Positions 8,511 to 18,090 of a DNA stretch of 64,000 nt are shown here, piece by piece. The notes beneath the pieces are model-generated. The model ran no database searches, was not told the DNA's origin, and saw only the letters and a program-made list of their open reading frames with translations. Every line of letters begins with the position of its first letter. Position 1 is the first letter of the stretch. Both the position numbers and the translations under genes were made by a program. The DNA is taken from the NCBI GenBank assembly GCA_910577105.1, contig CAJTMB010000002.1, forward strand, positions 1 through 64,000, read 5' to 3'. This DNA is from an uncultured Lachnospiraceae bacterium. GTDB lineage: Bacteria; Bacillota; Clostridia; Lachnospirales; Lachnospiraceae.

Positions 8511-10064
8511 TTATGGAAAGCGCTTGGGGTTTACAAAGATGCCAAGCACTTTTTTATATAGATACTCAAATTCCTTGGTTCTAAAAAAGTATCCCAGAAA
8601 TATCCCGTTTGGAACAATAATGCACACCAATATCTTTATTAAAAGTGACATATAAAGATTTTTCATATGAATTAAATTGCAAATTCCATAGGTAACAGCG
8701 CAGACAGCCGTACATAAACACACCCTTTTTATATAGGTAACATAATATTCCTTAGGGCTTACATGAAAATATTTATGAAATAGTATCAACGGTTCTTTCC
8801 ACCATGCATAAATCATTCTTGCAATAACGGTCGCAACAATAATTCCAAACATCCCCCAGAAATAACCCAAAATCATCGACAGAAATATGTTAATAATTGC
8901 TGTTACCGCCGTAATGTTTCTTGTCTCAAAAAAAAGACCTGTCGTTTCGCGAAACGTCCATAAGTTCTGTCTGATATTACTTGTATAAAAATTTAAAGCT
9001 ATCACAACCACCACGGGAAATGTTAATAAATAATCCGTTCCAAATGAAATTTCTATATAATCCTGAAAAAGACAGATAAAGCATGTCACACAAAAACTAA
9101 TCAGCCAGAAATTGACAATTTCCAGCACCCGAAAAAGAAACAGATTATGATTTTTTGATGCAACGCCGCTTGCTATTAAATTACCCACTCCTGCTTTTAC
9201 AGATGTAAAAATCAGTGTAACAATAGAAATAACTGCCGCAACAATCATACTATAGTTTGAATAATATCCCACAAAAAGTGTTCCTACAAAAACCGAAATC
9301 AGAATGTTATCCGTATTGCCTTGTATTGTACCGCACATCTTATAAAGAAACGCCGCCTTTACATTTGTGCCAATTTGCTTTTTCTCCTCTGGTTGTAACG
9401 CTAGGGAATGTTCTTTTAAGTAAGGATACATTTTTATAGCGACAGCATTCTGGCGGAGGTTACTTATAAAACCAATCACCAGAGCCGCAAATAAATATAC
9501 AAAATAATTTCGGAATACCAAAAGAACCACCGTCTGTGTAGCAAACGTAATTCCTTTAAATATAATAATATATTTGTTCAGTATATAACTTTTCTGGTCC
9601 GCTGCAATTAACGTGGTTCTATATACAAATAAATACGACATTACAACATTCAACAGCGCAAGAACATAATACCATTCCAAATATGGGATAGCTTTTTCCA
9701 AATTTACGATATATTTTAAAAAAGGAATCAAAGCCAGTCCTGCCCCTAAAATAAGCACTGCAATAGTAAGATATATTTTACGAAAAAAAGAAATCAAAGT
9801 GCCTATTTTTTTCGTGTCATTTTCCGCAATCGGCTGATACAGGCTGTACATCATAACCGTTTCCATGCCCAAATCTGCCAAAGATAACATGTTTAACACA
9901 TTAGAAAACAGACCGTCAATCCCTAAGTAACCTGCATCTAATACTTTTACAAAAACAAGTCTTGATACATATATCAGCGCCAAATTGAGTACTTTCTGTA
10001 ACACAGAAGAGAGCAAATTCTTTCCGGCTTTTTCAATTCTCGACTCTGCCATTTCATTTCCCAT
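8511..10064 (-). CDS. Wzx-like polysaccharide flippase (MOP superfamily)
   Basis: A 517-aa protein with about 12-14 hydrophobic helices, of the polysaccharide-biosynthesis/flippase type that moves undecaprenyl-linked repeat units to the outer face of the membrane. The N-terminal pattern of a short amphipathic stretch followed by LSSVLQKVLNLALIYVSRL and a GIDGLFSN loop is typical of the family in Firmicutes. The start is uncertain between the first ATG at 10064 and an ATG four codons later (MAESR). Only 4 bp separate the first ATG from the stop of the CapA-like gene, which suggests translational coupling. Its presence with a Wzy-like protein at 21.2-22.5 kb suggests Wzx/Wzy-dependent assembly. 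Confidence 0.82.
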   Translation of the reverse strand: MGNEMAESRIEKAGKNLLSSVLQKVLNLALIYVSRLVFVKVLDAGYLGIDGLFSNVLNMLSLADLGMETVMMYSLYQPIAENDTKKIGTLISFFRKIYLTIAVLILGAGLALIPFLKYIVNLEKAIPYLEWYYVLALLNVVMSYLFVYRTTLIAADQKSYILNKYIIIFKGITFATQTVVLLVFRNYFVYLFAALVIGFISNLRQNAVAIKMYPYLKEHSLALQPEEKKQIGTNVKAAFLYKMCGTIQGNTDNILISVFVGTLFVGYYSNYSMIVAAVISIVTLIFTSVKAGVGNLIASGVASKNHNLFLFRVLEIVNFWLISFCVTCFICLFQDYIEISFGTDYLLTFPVVVVIALNFYTSNIRQNLWTFRETTGLFFETRNITAVTAIINIFLSMILGYFWGMFGIIVATVIARMIYAWWKEPLILFHKYFHVSPKEYYVTYIKRVCLCTAVCAVTYGICNLIHMKNLYMSLLIKILVCIIVPNGIFLGYFFRTKEFEYLYKKVLGIFVNPKRFP

Positions 10065-10068
10065 CCAA

Positions 10069-11259
10069 TTATAACTTTACCTCATACCTTCTTTGAAGGG
10101 GATATGTTTTTCCTTTTGTATTGCATATCCTGTTCATTAAGAAAATATAATCCTGTATCATTTTTTCTTTCATATCTCCATCCGTACACGATGTAATGCA
10201 GTCAATCAGCGGCTCACTTACCACCCTTCTGTTATCGTTTAACCGGTTGCAAAATATTTCAAATGTATAAGCTGCCTTTACCCTTCCACTTTTTTCTTTG
10301 TCCAAATCAATCGTTACCGTTACGGAATATTGGACCAATTTATCATAGGGTTCTACGGTTACCCCCGTCGAAGACCAGAAATTTCCCAGACTATAAATGC
10401 AAAACGATGTATCAGACATATGCATGGTATCAATCCCGTGAACCACATGTTCATGATTGGCAATAACCGCATTGACCCCAAACTTCCGGCTAAGCCGACA
10501 GATTTTTCTGGTATACACCGTCGGCCCATCATTATACTGTCCGCCCACATGAAGGAACGCAACAATATAATCCGCACCTTCATTACGGCATTCGGTAACC
10601 GCATTTCTGAAGCTTTGTATCTCCTTCCTGCCCTTTTCCCTGCGTTCATATACTTGTTTGTCAAACTGTCCAATATGTAATCTTTTGGCTGCCGCACGCA
10701 TATATCGAATTGGTCTGCGCTTTGATAACCATATCTTCCTCATGAACGGATGTGATAATTCCTGTCTTTGCAGTAAATCTACCATATATTTCTGGTCTTT
10801 TCCCAAATAATATCCATTATGAAATGCATTGGTTCCATAGGTATAGGCAAGCAAACCAATTTTAATACCATTTATTTCTTTTATCACATATGATTTTTCT
10901 CTTTTGGCATGTGTTCCAATCATATCCAGATTGCATTTATTTAAGCTTCTAATTGTCTGAATCAGACCATCCGTTCCCCTGTCAAGACAATGATTATTTG
11001 CAGTTGTCACCATTGTCACTCCCGCCCTCTTTAATGCCATTGGCAAATCAATCGGTGAATTAAAAGAATATGGTTCAAATGTATATTGTAATTTTTCCCC
11101 TGCAACAGGAGTCTCTAAATTTGCCACCACGATATCAGACGTTTTAAATTCCTCTGCAATAGATGCGACAGCAGGATAAAAATCATATGCATTCTTATTT
11201 CGATAGCCCTCCAACTGATCCACGCCAAGCATGATATCTCCTAAAAATGTCATTTTCAT
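10069..11259 (-). CDS. CapA-like metallophosphatase-fold protein
   Basis: A 396-aa protein of the CapA (PgsA-like) family, best known from poly-gamma-glutamate capsule synthesis. Visible motifs are GDIMLG at residues 7-12, NLETP, TTANNHCLDRG, FLHVGGQY and ANHEHVVHG, the metal-ligand signature of the calcineurin-like fold. No N-terminal membrane anchor is seen, unlike classical PgsA, so it may be cytoplasmic. No PgsB or PgsC partners occur in the window. The gene sits between the flippase and PP-loop genes with 4-bp gaps on both sides. In this setting it may modify or hydrolyse a bond on the polysaccharide precursor rather than make polyglutamate (inference). Confidence 0.78.
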   Translation of the reverse strand: MKMTFLGDIMLGVDQLEGYRNKNAYDFYPAVASIAEEFKTSDIVVANLETPVAGEKLQYTFEPYSFNSPIDLPMALKRAGVTMVTTANNHCLDRGTDGLIQTIRSLNKCNLDMIGTHAKREKSYVIKEINGIKIGLLAYTYGTNAFHNGYYLGKDQKYMVDLLQRQELSHPFMRKIWLSKRRPIRYMRAAAKRLHIGQFDKQVYERREKGRKEIQSFRNAVTECRNEGADYIVAFLHVGGQYNDGPTVYTRKICRLSRKFGVNAVIANHEHVVHGIDTMHMSDTSFCIYSLGNFWSSTGVTVEPYDKLVQYSVTVTIDLDKEKSGRVKAAYTFEIFCNRLNDNRRVVSEPLIDCITSCTDGDMKEKMIQDYIFLMNRICNTKGKTYPLQRRYEVKL

Positions 11260-11263
11260 TCTT

Positions 11264-12523
11264 TTATCCTCTGTTGCTTAACAGGCTCTTTACTTTTCTG
11301 ATTCCTCTTCCAAATAAAGAATTCCATAATTTTTTAATAAGCTTATCGTTAATATGAGAAAAATCAATCTCCTGTATCCATTGATATTTTTCTATATCAG
11401 CAATCATATTTTGATTTTTTTTCATCATTTTCTGTATCGGTAGATAATACTGATTCCAAATAAATTGACTGGTCTGTATCTTATTTTTGATATCTTTTTT
11501 ACATCGCTTTATATCTTTATCGCCCCACACAAATCCGAAATCGTTTGGATTTCCCCCCTCTGAAACAATCTCTAAAATTGTTCTGTAACATTTTTCACAC
11601 CTGCAGCAGTTACTTCCTCCCGCAGACTCCCAGCAGACTCTCAAGCTTACGCCTACGCCTGTATCTTTCTGCCTTTCTATAAGGTAATGCACTTTTTCCT
11701 GACGCTCCAATTCATATCCGTCATGAACTGTATCACATTCACAGAAACACACATGATTATCAATTAATGGGTCACTTGCACAAGTATACATTCCCTTCAT
11801 GCTCTCTGGATTGGATGAAGCTATATAAACTATCTTCATACCATATACATAGGCTATCGGTGCTGCATGGGAAATAATCCCTATTCCACTCTGAAAGCCA
11901 TGCCACCATCCGTCACCACTGTCCAAAACCAGTCCCCTGCTTAATTTTCTTTCCTTAATAACACTCCGAAAATCGCTCTTAATAAATACAGACTCAAAGG
12001 TAAACTGCTCCGCAACCATTGTTGTATGCTCTTTAACATTGTTCCATCCAGTCAAATCATTTAATTTGATATCCGCTCCCCATATTGTCATCAACACTGG
12101 TTTTTCCACCAGATGTTTCAGTAATGTTGTATGGGCATCCACACCGCCGCTGAAAAAAGCCGCTGCACTGTGCATGCATTTTATAGGCAAATTTTTTATT
12201 GTCTGTGCTTTAACTGTCCCGCCAAATCTGAGCATGGGATACATGGTTTGATAACCCTGACGTATCTGGTCTATATACGAATAAAAATATTCATCCAGAA
12301 ATTTTACGTACACTGTTGCATCACACAGCCATATGATTGGCAACACATTACATAAAAATGGTATTACTGCTATACTTTCCGGCACCTCTGCTATATCGAT
12401 GGAATAATCAATGAACGATTTTCTCTGTTCACTAAAATATTTTTCCCATTCTCCCTCCACATGGTATGAACACACTACTGTACTGCATGTTATTTCAACA
12501 CTATCTATAAATAAGTAATTCAT
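11264..12523 (-). CDS. PP-loop ATPase of unknown function in a polysaccharide locus
   Basis: A 419-aa protein with a PP-loop motif, FFSGGVDA (SGGVD at residues 125-129), the mark of N-type ATP pyrophosphatases that adenylate a substrate (QueC, TtcA, asparagine synthase fold). A Cys cluster, C297 followed by C306, C307, C309 and C312, resembles the zinc site of QueC-like proteins. The first 110 residues are of a type I do not recognise. It is encoded between the pyruvyltransferase and CapA-like genes in a tight run, so it probably works on the glycan or its building block, perhaps forming an amide or thio group (inference). It is not a complete QueC and no other queuosine genes are present. 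Confidence 0.65.
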   Translation of the reverse strand: MNYLFIDSVEITCSTVVCSYHVEGEWEKYFSEQRKSFIDYSIDIAEVPESIAVIPFLCNVLPIIWLCDATVYVKFLDEYFYSYIDQIRQGYQTMYPMLRFGGTVKAQTIKNLPIKCMHSAAAFFSGGVDAHTTLLKHLVEKPVLMTIWGADIKLNDLTGWNNVKEHTTMVAEQFTFESVFIKSDFRSVIKERKLSRGLVLDSGDGWWHGFQSGIGIISHAAPIAYVYGMKIVYIASSNPESMKGMYTCASDPLIDNHVCFCECDTVHDGYELERQEKVHYLIERQKDTGVGVSLRVCWESAGGSNCCRCEKCYRTILEIVSEGGNPNDFGFVWGDKDIKRCKKDIKNKIQTSQFIWNQYYLPIQKMMKKNQNMIADIEKYQWIQEIDFSHINDKLIKKLWNSLFGRGIRKVKSLLSNRG

Positions 12524-12561
12524 AATTTATACTGTCCCTTTCCTATACAAATGTCTTGTTT

Positions 12562-13620
12562 CTATTCTTTTTCTAAAATACATTCTTTAATGGCCTGATA
12601 ATACTCCTCCAAATTTGCATTTGAATAACGTACTCTCGGATGCTCCATCATATCTATTGCCAATGTAGCATTCAGTGCATCTTCTTTCACGCATTTTATA
12701 TATTTCAGTTCTTTAATCCATTCGTATCCACCGCTTACTTTTCTGCTCATATTGTCCACCGCTATACATGGAGTGGAAGTAATCGTTGCAAACAGCATTC
12801 CATGTAATCGGTCTGTAACCACCAGCTTCGCCTGCGCAAACTCATTTAATTTTTTCATTACATTCTCTTCACGGTTTCTTTTATCGATTATTTTATTCAC
12901 AACGGTATCCGTGTACAAAATCTGATAATTTTTCTTTTCCAGTTCTTCCCTAATTGGCTGTAGCCGCTTCTCATCCAGTATTTTTTCTTTATCTTTCCGC
13001 AGACAAAAGAGAACCCTGTTTTTTCTCTCAAAACCCATATCATACTTAAGAAAAGTGACAATATCAGGTACATATTTACATTGGTTTGTACTCATTCTCA
13101 TCTTTTGCAGCATAAATTCATATGATTGAAAATCCCTGCAGAAAAGTATAAAATTTCTACATTTTTCTATTGCTCTCTTTAATTTTTCTTCTTCTGCCAC
13201 ACCCCTTTTTGATTTTTCAAAATAAACCGTCTGTGGAAATACAACAATTTTATTCTGGTAAAATCTATTTAATAAGCGCAGAAGTATATTCTCCTCATTC
13301 TGCCATAGCGTTCCAATAAACCCTCCTCCATGAATTACGATTATATCTCTCGTATTCACGGATTTCACAATTTTCCTTTCACATAGCATATATTCCTGCT
13401 GCGTAAATTCGTAAATATCATACATAGGAAAATTTTTTTCTAAAAATTGCTTCTCTGCTAAAGCTATTGCCTGATCGCCAAGATTTCCATGTATGGGTGT
13501 ATCCAGTAAAAACAGCCTCGGCTTATCATGTATCGATATAAATTCTTGAAACTTTGCTGAATGATTCAGACTGAGATATGTCCACACGTCATAAATAAAA
13601 CGTCTTAGTTTACGTACCAT
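12562..13620 (-). CDS. polysaccharide pyruvyltransferase family protein
   Basis: A 352-aa member of the PS_pyruv_trans family, which moves a pyruvate ketal from phosphoenolpyruvate to a sugar of a surface glycan. Diagnostic stretches are DTPIHGNLGDQAIALAE near residue 40, VIHGGGFIGTLW near 95, and the family signature VTDRLHGMLFA near 265, followed by VDNMSRKVSGGY. Pyruvylation adds a negative charge and often an anchoring site for S-layer proteins. The gene follows the GT2 gene by 22 bp in the same operon. A role as a plain glycosyltransferase of related fold cannot be excluded. Confidence 0.85.
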   Translation of the reverse strand: MVRKLRRFIYDVWTYLSLNHSAKFQEFISIHDKPRLFLLDTPIHGNLGDQAIALAEKQFLEKNFPMYDIYEFTQQEYMLCERKIVKSVNTRDIIVIHGGGFIGTLWQNEENILLRLLNRFYQNKIVVFPQTVYFEKSKRGVAEEEKLKRAIEKCRNFILFCRDFQSYEFMLQKMRMSTNQCKYVPDIVTFLKYDMGFERKNRVLFCLRKDKEKILDEKRLQPIREELEKKNYQILYTDTVVNKIIDKRNREENVMKKLNEFAQAKLVVTDRLHGMLFATITSTPCIAVDNMSRKVSGGYEWIKELKYIKCVKEDALNATLAIDMMEHPRVRYSNANLEEYYQAIKECILEKE

Positions 13621-13642
13621 AACCGCTTTCCTCTAATAAAAA

Positions 13643-14650
13643 TTACTGCCATCTTGTCGGAGCAACTGTACTTCTGTTTCTTCTTTCATCCATATTTTTC
13701 AAAAATTGATACAATTTAGGAGCCTTCATAAAAATCATATGCTTTACCTTATGCCGGAACGGTATCGGGGATGAAATAACCTTTTCCCAATATAAAGCTT
13801 TAAATCTTTGTTCAAGTTCCTGTCTTAAAACAACCTCGGAAGACATATCCCGCAAAGCAAGAATGACTTCTGCAATTGACGTTTCATATCTGCACAAAGC
13901 TTCATAATATAGTTCCTTGTCTTCCTTTTGCTCAAAAAAATGACATTTTTCTTCTGTTGCATCTAATTTGTCCTTAAGCCTGCAGATATTTTTGTTTCCC
14001 ATTATGCTGCCTTCGCGCATTCTATACTCGTATAAGGGTATTTTTATATATACGCACTCTTTAAGCGAATACAGAATTTTATAAGTCAAAAATTCATCTT
14101 CATGCATACGTCCGATTGGATATCTCAGGTATTGAAACAAAGATTTTCGATACAATTTATTCCATGCAACCGTCATATCTACCCTCTCATATGTATTAGT
14201 TCTTTTTATACATTCCCTCCCAGATAAAACCTCTGTATCCTGCGCTTCAACCTTTACCTTTTTTTCATAACACCCTTGCGGCTCTTTTTCCTGAATCCTC
14301 TTATGAGAACAAATTACCAGTTCCACATCGTATTGGCACATAGCATTGTACATAATTTGAATCATTTCAGGATGAATTCTGTCATCAGAATCAATAAAAA
14401 CAAGATACTCTCCACCAGCCTGCTCAATTCCGGTATTCCTCGCACATGACAGCCCTTGATTTTTCTGATGAATTACTTTGATTCTGGTATCCCGTTTTGC
14501 AAAATCATCACAAAGTGCCCCGCTTTCATCCGTACTTCCATCGTCTATCAAAAGTATTTCCAAATCTGTAAATGTCTGTCTGCAAATTGTTGCAACACAT
14601 TCTCTAAGATATGGAAAAACATTGTAGACCGGAACAATTACACTTATCAT
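13643..14650 (-). CDS. family 2 glycosyltransferase
   Basis: A 335-aa GT-A fold enzyme. It begins MISVIVPVYN, carries LLIDDGSTD at the nucleotide-binding site and FIDSDD as the DxD metal motif, with GLSCARN between. The C-terminal third is basic (HKVKHM...) and probably touches the membrane. I chose the ATG at 14650 because AGGAG lies 10 nt upstream; the earlier ATG at 14671 would place that site inside the gene and overlap the previous gene. It is one of three consecutive GT2 genes, each probably adding one sugar to the repeat unit. The specific sugar cannot be read from sequence. Confidence 0.88.
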   Translation of the reverse strand: MISVIVPVYNVFPYLRECVATICRQTFTDLEILLIDDGSTDESGALCDDFAKRDTRIKVIHQKNQGLSCARNTGIEQAGGEYLVFIDSDDRIHPEMIQIMYNAMCQYDVELVICSHKRIQEKEPQGCYEKKVKVEAQDTEVLSGRECIKRTNTYERVDMTVAWNKLYRKSLFQYLRYPIGRMHEDEFLTYKILYSLKECVYIKIPLYEYRMREGSIMGNKNICRLKDKLDATEEKCHFFEQKEDKELYYEALCRYETSIAEVILALRDMSSEVVLRQELEQRFKALYWEKVISSPIPFRHKVKHMIFMKAPKLYQFLKNMDERRNRSTVAPTRWQ

Positions 14651-14663
14651 AAAATAACGTCTC

Positions 14664-15641
14664 CTAAGCAAATATACCTTTATAAATCCTTCCTAATATC
14701 ATTAACCAATAAGTACCACCATAACTTGCGCACGCCATAACCCGAATACTTTTTTTAGCCTTTTTATTTCTCATAACATCTTTGCGCTCCGTCTGAATAT
14801 TTCTTTTTATTCTTTTCTTCAATGTACTGTATTTTTTATCAAAAGGTAACTCCATGATTAATTGAAACTGTGCCAGCAAATATCGGCTTTTTACTGCCCG
14901 AATATTTTCCGGATAATAAGTTTCTATGTATTCTTTTAATTGTTCTGCAATTACAATCCGATCAATCTTTTTGTCCGAAAAGCGTTTATGCATGGTGGAT
15001 TGCGCATGCTGCCTGTAATAATACATGACTTCTGGAAGTAACATAATCTTTTTTGCTCTTCCCAACAATCGGAATATAACCGCCATATCTTCATATCCCA
15101 TATCTTCCGGAAAAAGAATACCATTCAAAATTTCTCTTCGTATTACTTTACACCATGGCGCTGCATAAAAAATTCTCTGATAACAAAATTCTTCCAATGC
15201 GAAAGAGGCAGTATATGCCTTTGCATCTGCTACAGTAATGCAACTTTCATGTTCTGTCTGAGATTCTTTTGCAAATTTTCTCATTTTGCACTGCACAATG
15301 TCAGCATCATTTTCCACCGCGATTTTCATCAGTAGTTCAATATAATTTCTACTTACATAGTCATCACTGTCCACATACGCTATAAAAATCCCCCTCGATA
15401 TAGAGAACGCTGTATTCCTTGCTGCTGCCTGCCCCTGATTCTCTTGGTGTATTACCACAATTCTTGCATCGTTGCCTGCATATTCATCCACTATACTTTC
15501 CGACCCATCCGTTGAACCATCGTCCACCAATATAATTTCCAGATTTCTGTATGTTTGATTAACTACGCTGTCAAGACAACGCCTTAAGTACTTACTTACA
15601 TTAAATACAGGTATAATAACACTTACTAAAACATCTTCCAT
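14664..15641 (-). CDS. family 2 glycosyltransferase
   Basis: A 325-aa GT2 enzyme: VSVIIPVFNVSKYLRRC at the start, ILVDDGSTDGSE, GQAAARNTA and AYVDSDDYV as the DxD motif. A hydrophobic, basic C terminus (ASYGGTYWLMILGRIYKG) suggests membrane association. It lies 13 bp upstream of the next GT2 gene and 7 bp after the previous one, so all three are surely co-transcribed. It is similar in layout to its two neighbours, consistent with local duplication and divergence. Confidence 0.88.
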   Translation of the reverse strand: MEDVLVSVIIPVFNVSKYLRRCLDSVVNQTYRNLEIILVDDGSTDGSESIVDEYAGNDARIVVIHQENQGQAAARNTAFSISRGIFIAYVDSDDYVSRNYIELLMKIAVENDADIVQCKMRKFAKESQTEHESCITVADAKAYTASFALEEFCYQRIFYAAPWCKVIRREILNGILFPEDMGYEDMAVIFRLLGRAKKIMLLPEVMYYYRQHAQSTMHKRFSDKKIDRIVIAEQLKEYIETYYPENIRAVKSRYLLAQFQLIMELPFDKKYSTLKKRIKRNIQTERKDVMRNKKAKKSIRVMACASYGGTYWLMILGRIYKGIFA

Positions 15642-15648
15642 TGTTTTA

Positions 15649-16671
15649 TCACCCTAGCATTTTATAAAAAATTTTAGTAAAGTTTCTCGCTTTTTTATAA
15701 TAACAAAGCCACGCAAAAACTTTTACCCCCATTCTCTGCGCAATACCAAATTCCTTATATTTTCCAATAACGGCATATTTATTTTTTCTTGCATTTGGGA
15801 AAAAACAATTTACCGTATCTTGAAAGAAATCAGCTATTTGTAATACATTCTTCATCTTAACAATTTTATTGCCAGCAATATTCCCCAGATACTCCCGCTT
15901 TCGGTTTCTCACCAGTAGGAAGTAAGTAAAAAAGCTAAGTACGGTAAATTCAAATAAATCCCTGTCAATAGATCCGTCATGATTTTCAAGAACCTTTTGA
16001 ATGCAGTTTCTCCAGTCCCCTAAAGGAAGAGCATCCATTACAATCGGTCTGCTCGTTATACTTCCTTCATGAACCACCTGATAATAACCCACATAATCCA
16101 GAAAAAAGTTTTTATCCGATAAAAAGAACGCCTGAAGATTAAAGGAATTATCTTCATAAACTTTACCTATTGGAAAAGAGATATTACATTTTTGTATGTA
16201 TTGGGTACGATATATTTTCCCTGAAATATTGAGCCGCCTCATTAAACACTTTCCGTTTTCCGGCTTATAGGTAATTGTATCAACAATCTCTCCACTTTCC
16301 TTAACTTTATACTGTCCGCTGCAAACAACATCACAGTTTTTACTTTCAATCGTATTTACCAGAATTTCAAGGTAATGTTCCTCTAAATAATCATCCGAGT
16401 CCAGAAAAGTCACAAACACTCCCTCTGCCACGCCAAGTCCCACATTTCTTGCACTGGATAATCCACCGTTTTTTTTATTTATTATTTTGATTTTATCAGG
16501 GTGTTTTTTCTGATAAATAGCAAGAATCTCGGGACTACAATCTGTACTTCCATCATTTACCAAAACCATTTCGTAATTTTGAAAAGTTTGTTGTAATACA
16601 GATTGCAGACATGTTTCAATATACATTTCACAATTATATACCGCTATTATTACAGATACCTTTATTCCCAT
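15649..16671 (-). CDS. family 2 glycosyltransferase, first gene of the AT-rich sub-operon
   Basis: A 340-aa GT2 enzyme with KVSVIIAVYNCEMYIETC, MVLVNDGSTDCS, GLSSARNVGLG and TFLDSDDYL (DxD). The GAAAGGGAAA ribosome binding site lies about 8 nt before the ATG. About 240 bp separate it from the Rpn gene upstream, and that gap contains a terminator, so this gene needs its own promoter. A TTGCAC with a TATCTG 16 bp on, around 16740, is the best but weak candidate. A direct repeat of GAATAGAT lies in the leader. Confidence 0.87.
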   Translation of the reverse strand: MGIKVSVIIAVYNCEMYIETCLQSVLQQTFQNYEMVLVNDGSTDCSPEILAIYQKKHPDKIKIINKKNGGLSSARNVGLGVAEGVFVTFLDSDDYLEEHYLEILVNTIESKNCDVVCSGQYKVKESGEIVDTITYKPENGKCLMRRLNISGKIYRTQYIQKCNISFPIGKVYEDNSFNLQAFFLSDKNFFLDYVGYYQVVHEGSITSRPIVMDALPLGDWRNCIQKVLENHDGSIDRDLFEFTVLSFFTYFLLVRNRKREYLGNIAGNKIVKMKNVLQIADFFQDTVNCFFPNARKNKYAVIGKYKEFGIAQRMGVKVFAWLCYYKKARNFTKIFYKMLG

Positions 16672-16811
16672 CAGAATATTTCCCTTTCATCTATTCATCT
16701 ATTCAAAAACCTTTTTACGCTTTTACTACTCTAAAACTCTCCAGATACAGTTACCAAATTCTAGTGCAAATCACTTTTCCCTTTCACAGAATTTTAAAGT
16801 ACAGTATTTAG

Positions 16812-16878
16812 TGAAAAATCCCGATACAAAGCATTCCCTCTCGCCTTACGGCTCAATTTCATACTTTATACCGGGATT
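16812..16878 (-). terminator. intrinsic terminator of the Rpn-family gene
   Basis: On the minus strand the 15-nt arm at 16878-16864 pairs with 16831-16817, all Watson-Crick except two G-U pairs, and TTTTT (16816-16812) follows. The loop holds a small GCC/GGC hairpin. The outer arm is also part of the 25-bp terminal-like repeat described below. Confidence 0.7.
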
Positions 16879-16910
16879 CCATACATTTTCTATTTTATGA
16901 TTTCTGCCTG

Positions 16911-17858
16911 CTATAACCCAAATTCCTGAAATAACTTTTTCCGATATTTGGGGTCTTTGGTCGCACGCTTCAAGTCATCCATCCTATTCTGCTCAAGCAG
17001 AAGGCTAATCAATCTGTTGGCACGCTCTATTCCTTGCTCTATCCCTTCTTCTCTTCCCTCTTCCCGCAGCGACCTCTCATATTTTTTTATATCAAACTTT
17101 TCTAACAACATGCCCACAACCTCCGCCTGATAGTCTCTCAGAAATTCAGATAAAATATCATGTCCGATGCAATATTCTATAGCCGCGTGTAAGGCTTCCT
17201 GCCGGTTGTTTCCCTCTGCAATATACTGTCGGCAGATGTCCACAAATCTGGCGTATTCATCTAGCACCCTGCACTTTGCCATCAGCTCCCTGTTATGCCC
17301 GTAATTGATGTTCAGCATCCGCACAGAAAGTTCCACATCCGCTTTGCTTTTACGGATTCCAAAAGCGTCTGACAATCGCAGAATCTGTTCTTCCGGTATT
17401 TCCTTTTCCCCGTTGTAGAATACAACGCACTGCGGCGCCGGCAGGGAAATCAACTTTGAACCGTAAAGGCTCTCCTCCGCCTGTTCAATCAGCTTCTGAT
17501 ACTCTCCTGCCAGATAAATCAGGAAACGGACCGGCAGGTTCGGGTTCAGGGTGCTCTGGTGCTCATACAGGTTCAAAGTACCTGCCACCACAAAAGCAAG
17601 GTCGTTCTTCATCACCATATAAACTGCCCCTTCAAGCGTTACCACCTGAAGCTCTCCTGCATCCTTGTAATCCGTCCCGTTTAAGGCATTGTATAACTGT
17701 AGCAACGCTTCCCTGTCCTTGTCAAACAAAAACCGGAAAAACCTGTCCTTTACGTTCCGGTGTACCTTTTTCTTTCCAAACCCGTATAGCCGCTCCCTTG
17801 AAAACCTGCGCCTTTGTCCGGCATGTTTTCTCTGTTTTTTTCCTTTTGCATTTTCCAA
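16911..17858 (-). CDS. Rpn-family recombination-promoting nuclease / PD-(D/E)XK transposase-like protein
   Basis: A 315-aa protein of the Rpn (YhgA-like, PDDEXK_2) family, DNA endonucleases that raise recombination in E. coli and are often mislabelled as transposases. It begins with a basic region, then KDRFFRFLFDKDREALLQLYN, typical of the family, LAFVVAGTLNLYEHQST (the ExQ of the nuclease core: E138-H-Q) and IYLAGEYQKLI. The C-terminal REEGREEGIEQGIERA helix is characteristic and phase-variable in length in relatives. The start is TTG at 17858, 7 nt after GGAGG. The ATG-less start and 200-nt leader suggest tight control. It has its own promoter and terminator inside the inverted-repeat unit. 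Confidence 0.85.
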   Translation of the reverse strand: MENAKGKKQRKHAGQRRRFSRERLYGFGKKKVHRNVKDRFFRFLFDKDREALLQLYNALNGTDYKDAGELQVVTLEGAVYMVMKNDLAFVVAGTLNLYEHQSTLNPNLPVRFLIYLAGEYQKLIEQAEESLYGSKLISLPAPQCVVFYNGEKEIPEEQILRLSDAFGIRKSKADVELSVRMLNINYGHNRELMAKCRVLDEYARFVDICRQYIAEGNNRQEALHAAIEYCIGHDILSEFLRDYQAEVVGMLLEKFDIKKYERSLREEGREEGIEQGIERANRLISLLLEQNRMDDLKRATKDPKYRKKLFQEFGL

Positions 17859-18061
17859 ACCTTATCCTCCCATACATCGGCAGGATACGGATAAGGTAAT
17901 GCCATGCTAAGCAAGGGTTCGTCAATTACAACCGCAATTTTTTTGCATTTGCTCCTGCACACCCTTTCGTTCCCGCCATATTTATTTAATACCTGAAAAA
18001 TCTGACAGAAACTGTCCGAGTGTGCCAAATACGCACCGATTAGAATTTTCTGATATAATCA

Positions 18062-18090
18062 TCATAAGGGATAAATTTCCTTTTGTCAAT
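18062..18090 (-). promoter_or_regulatory. sigma-A promoter of the Rpn gene
   Basis: On the minus strand TTGACA (18090-18085) and TATGAT (18067-18062) are separated by exactly 17 bp. It lies just inside the right 25-bp repeat and gives a leader of about 200 nt before the TTG start. Confidence 0.7.
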
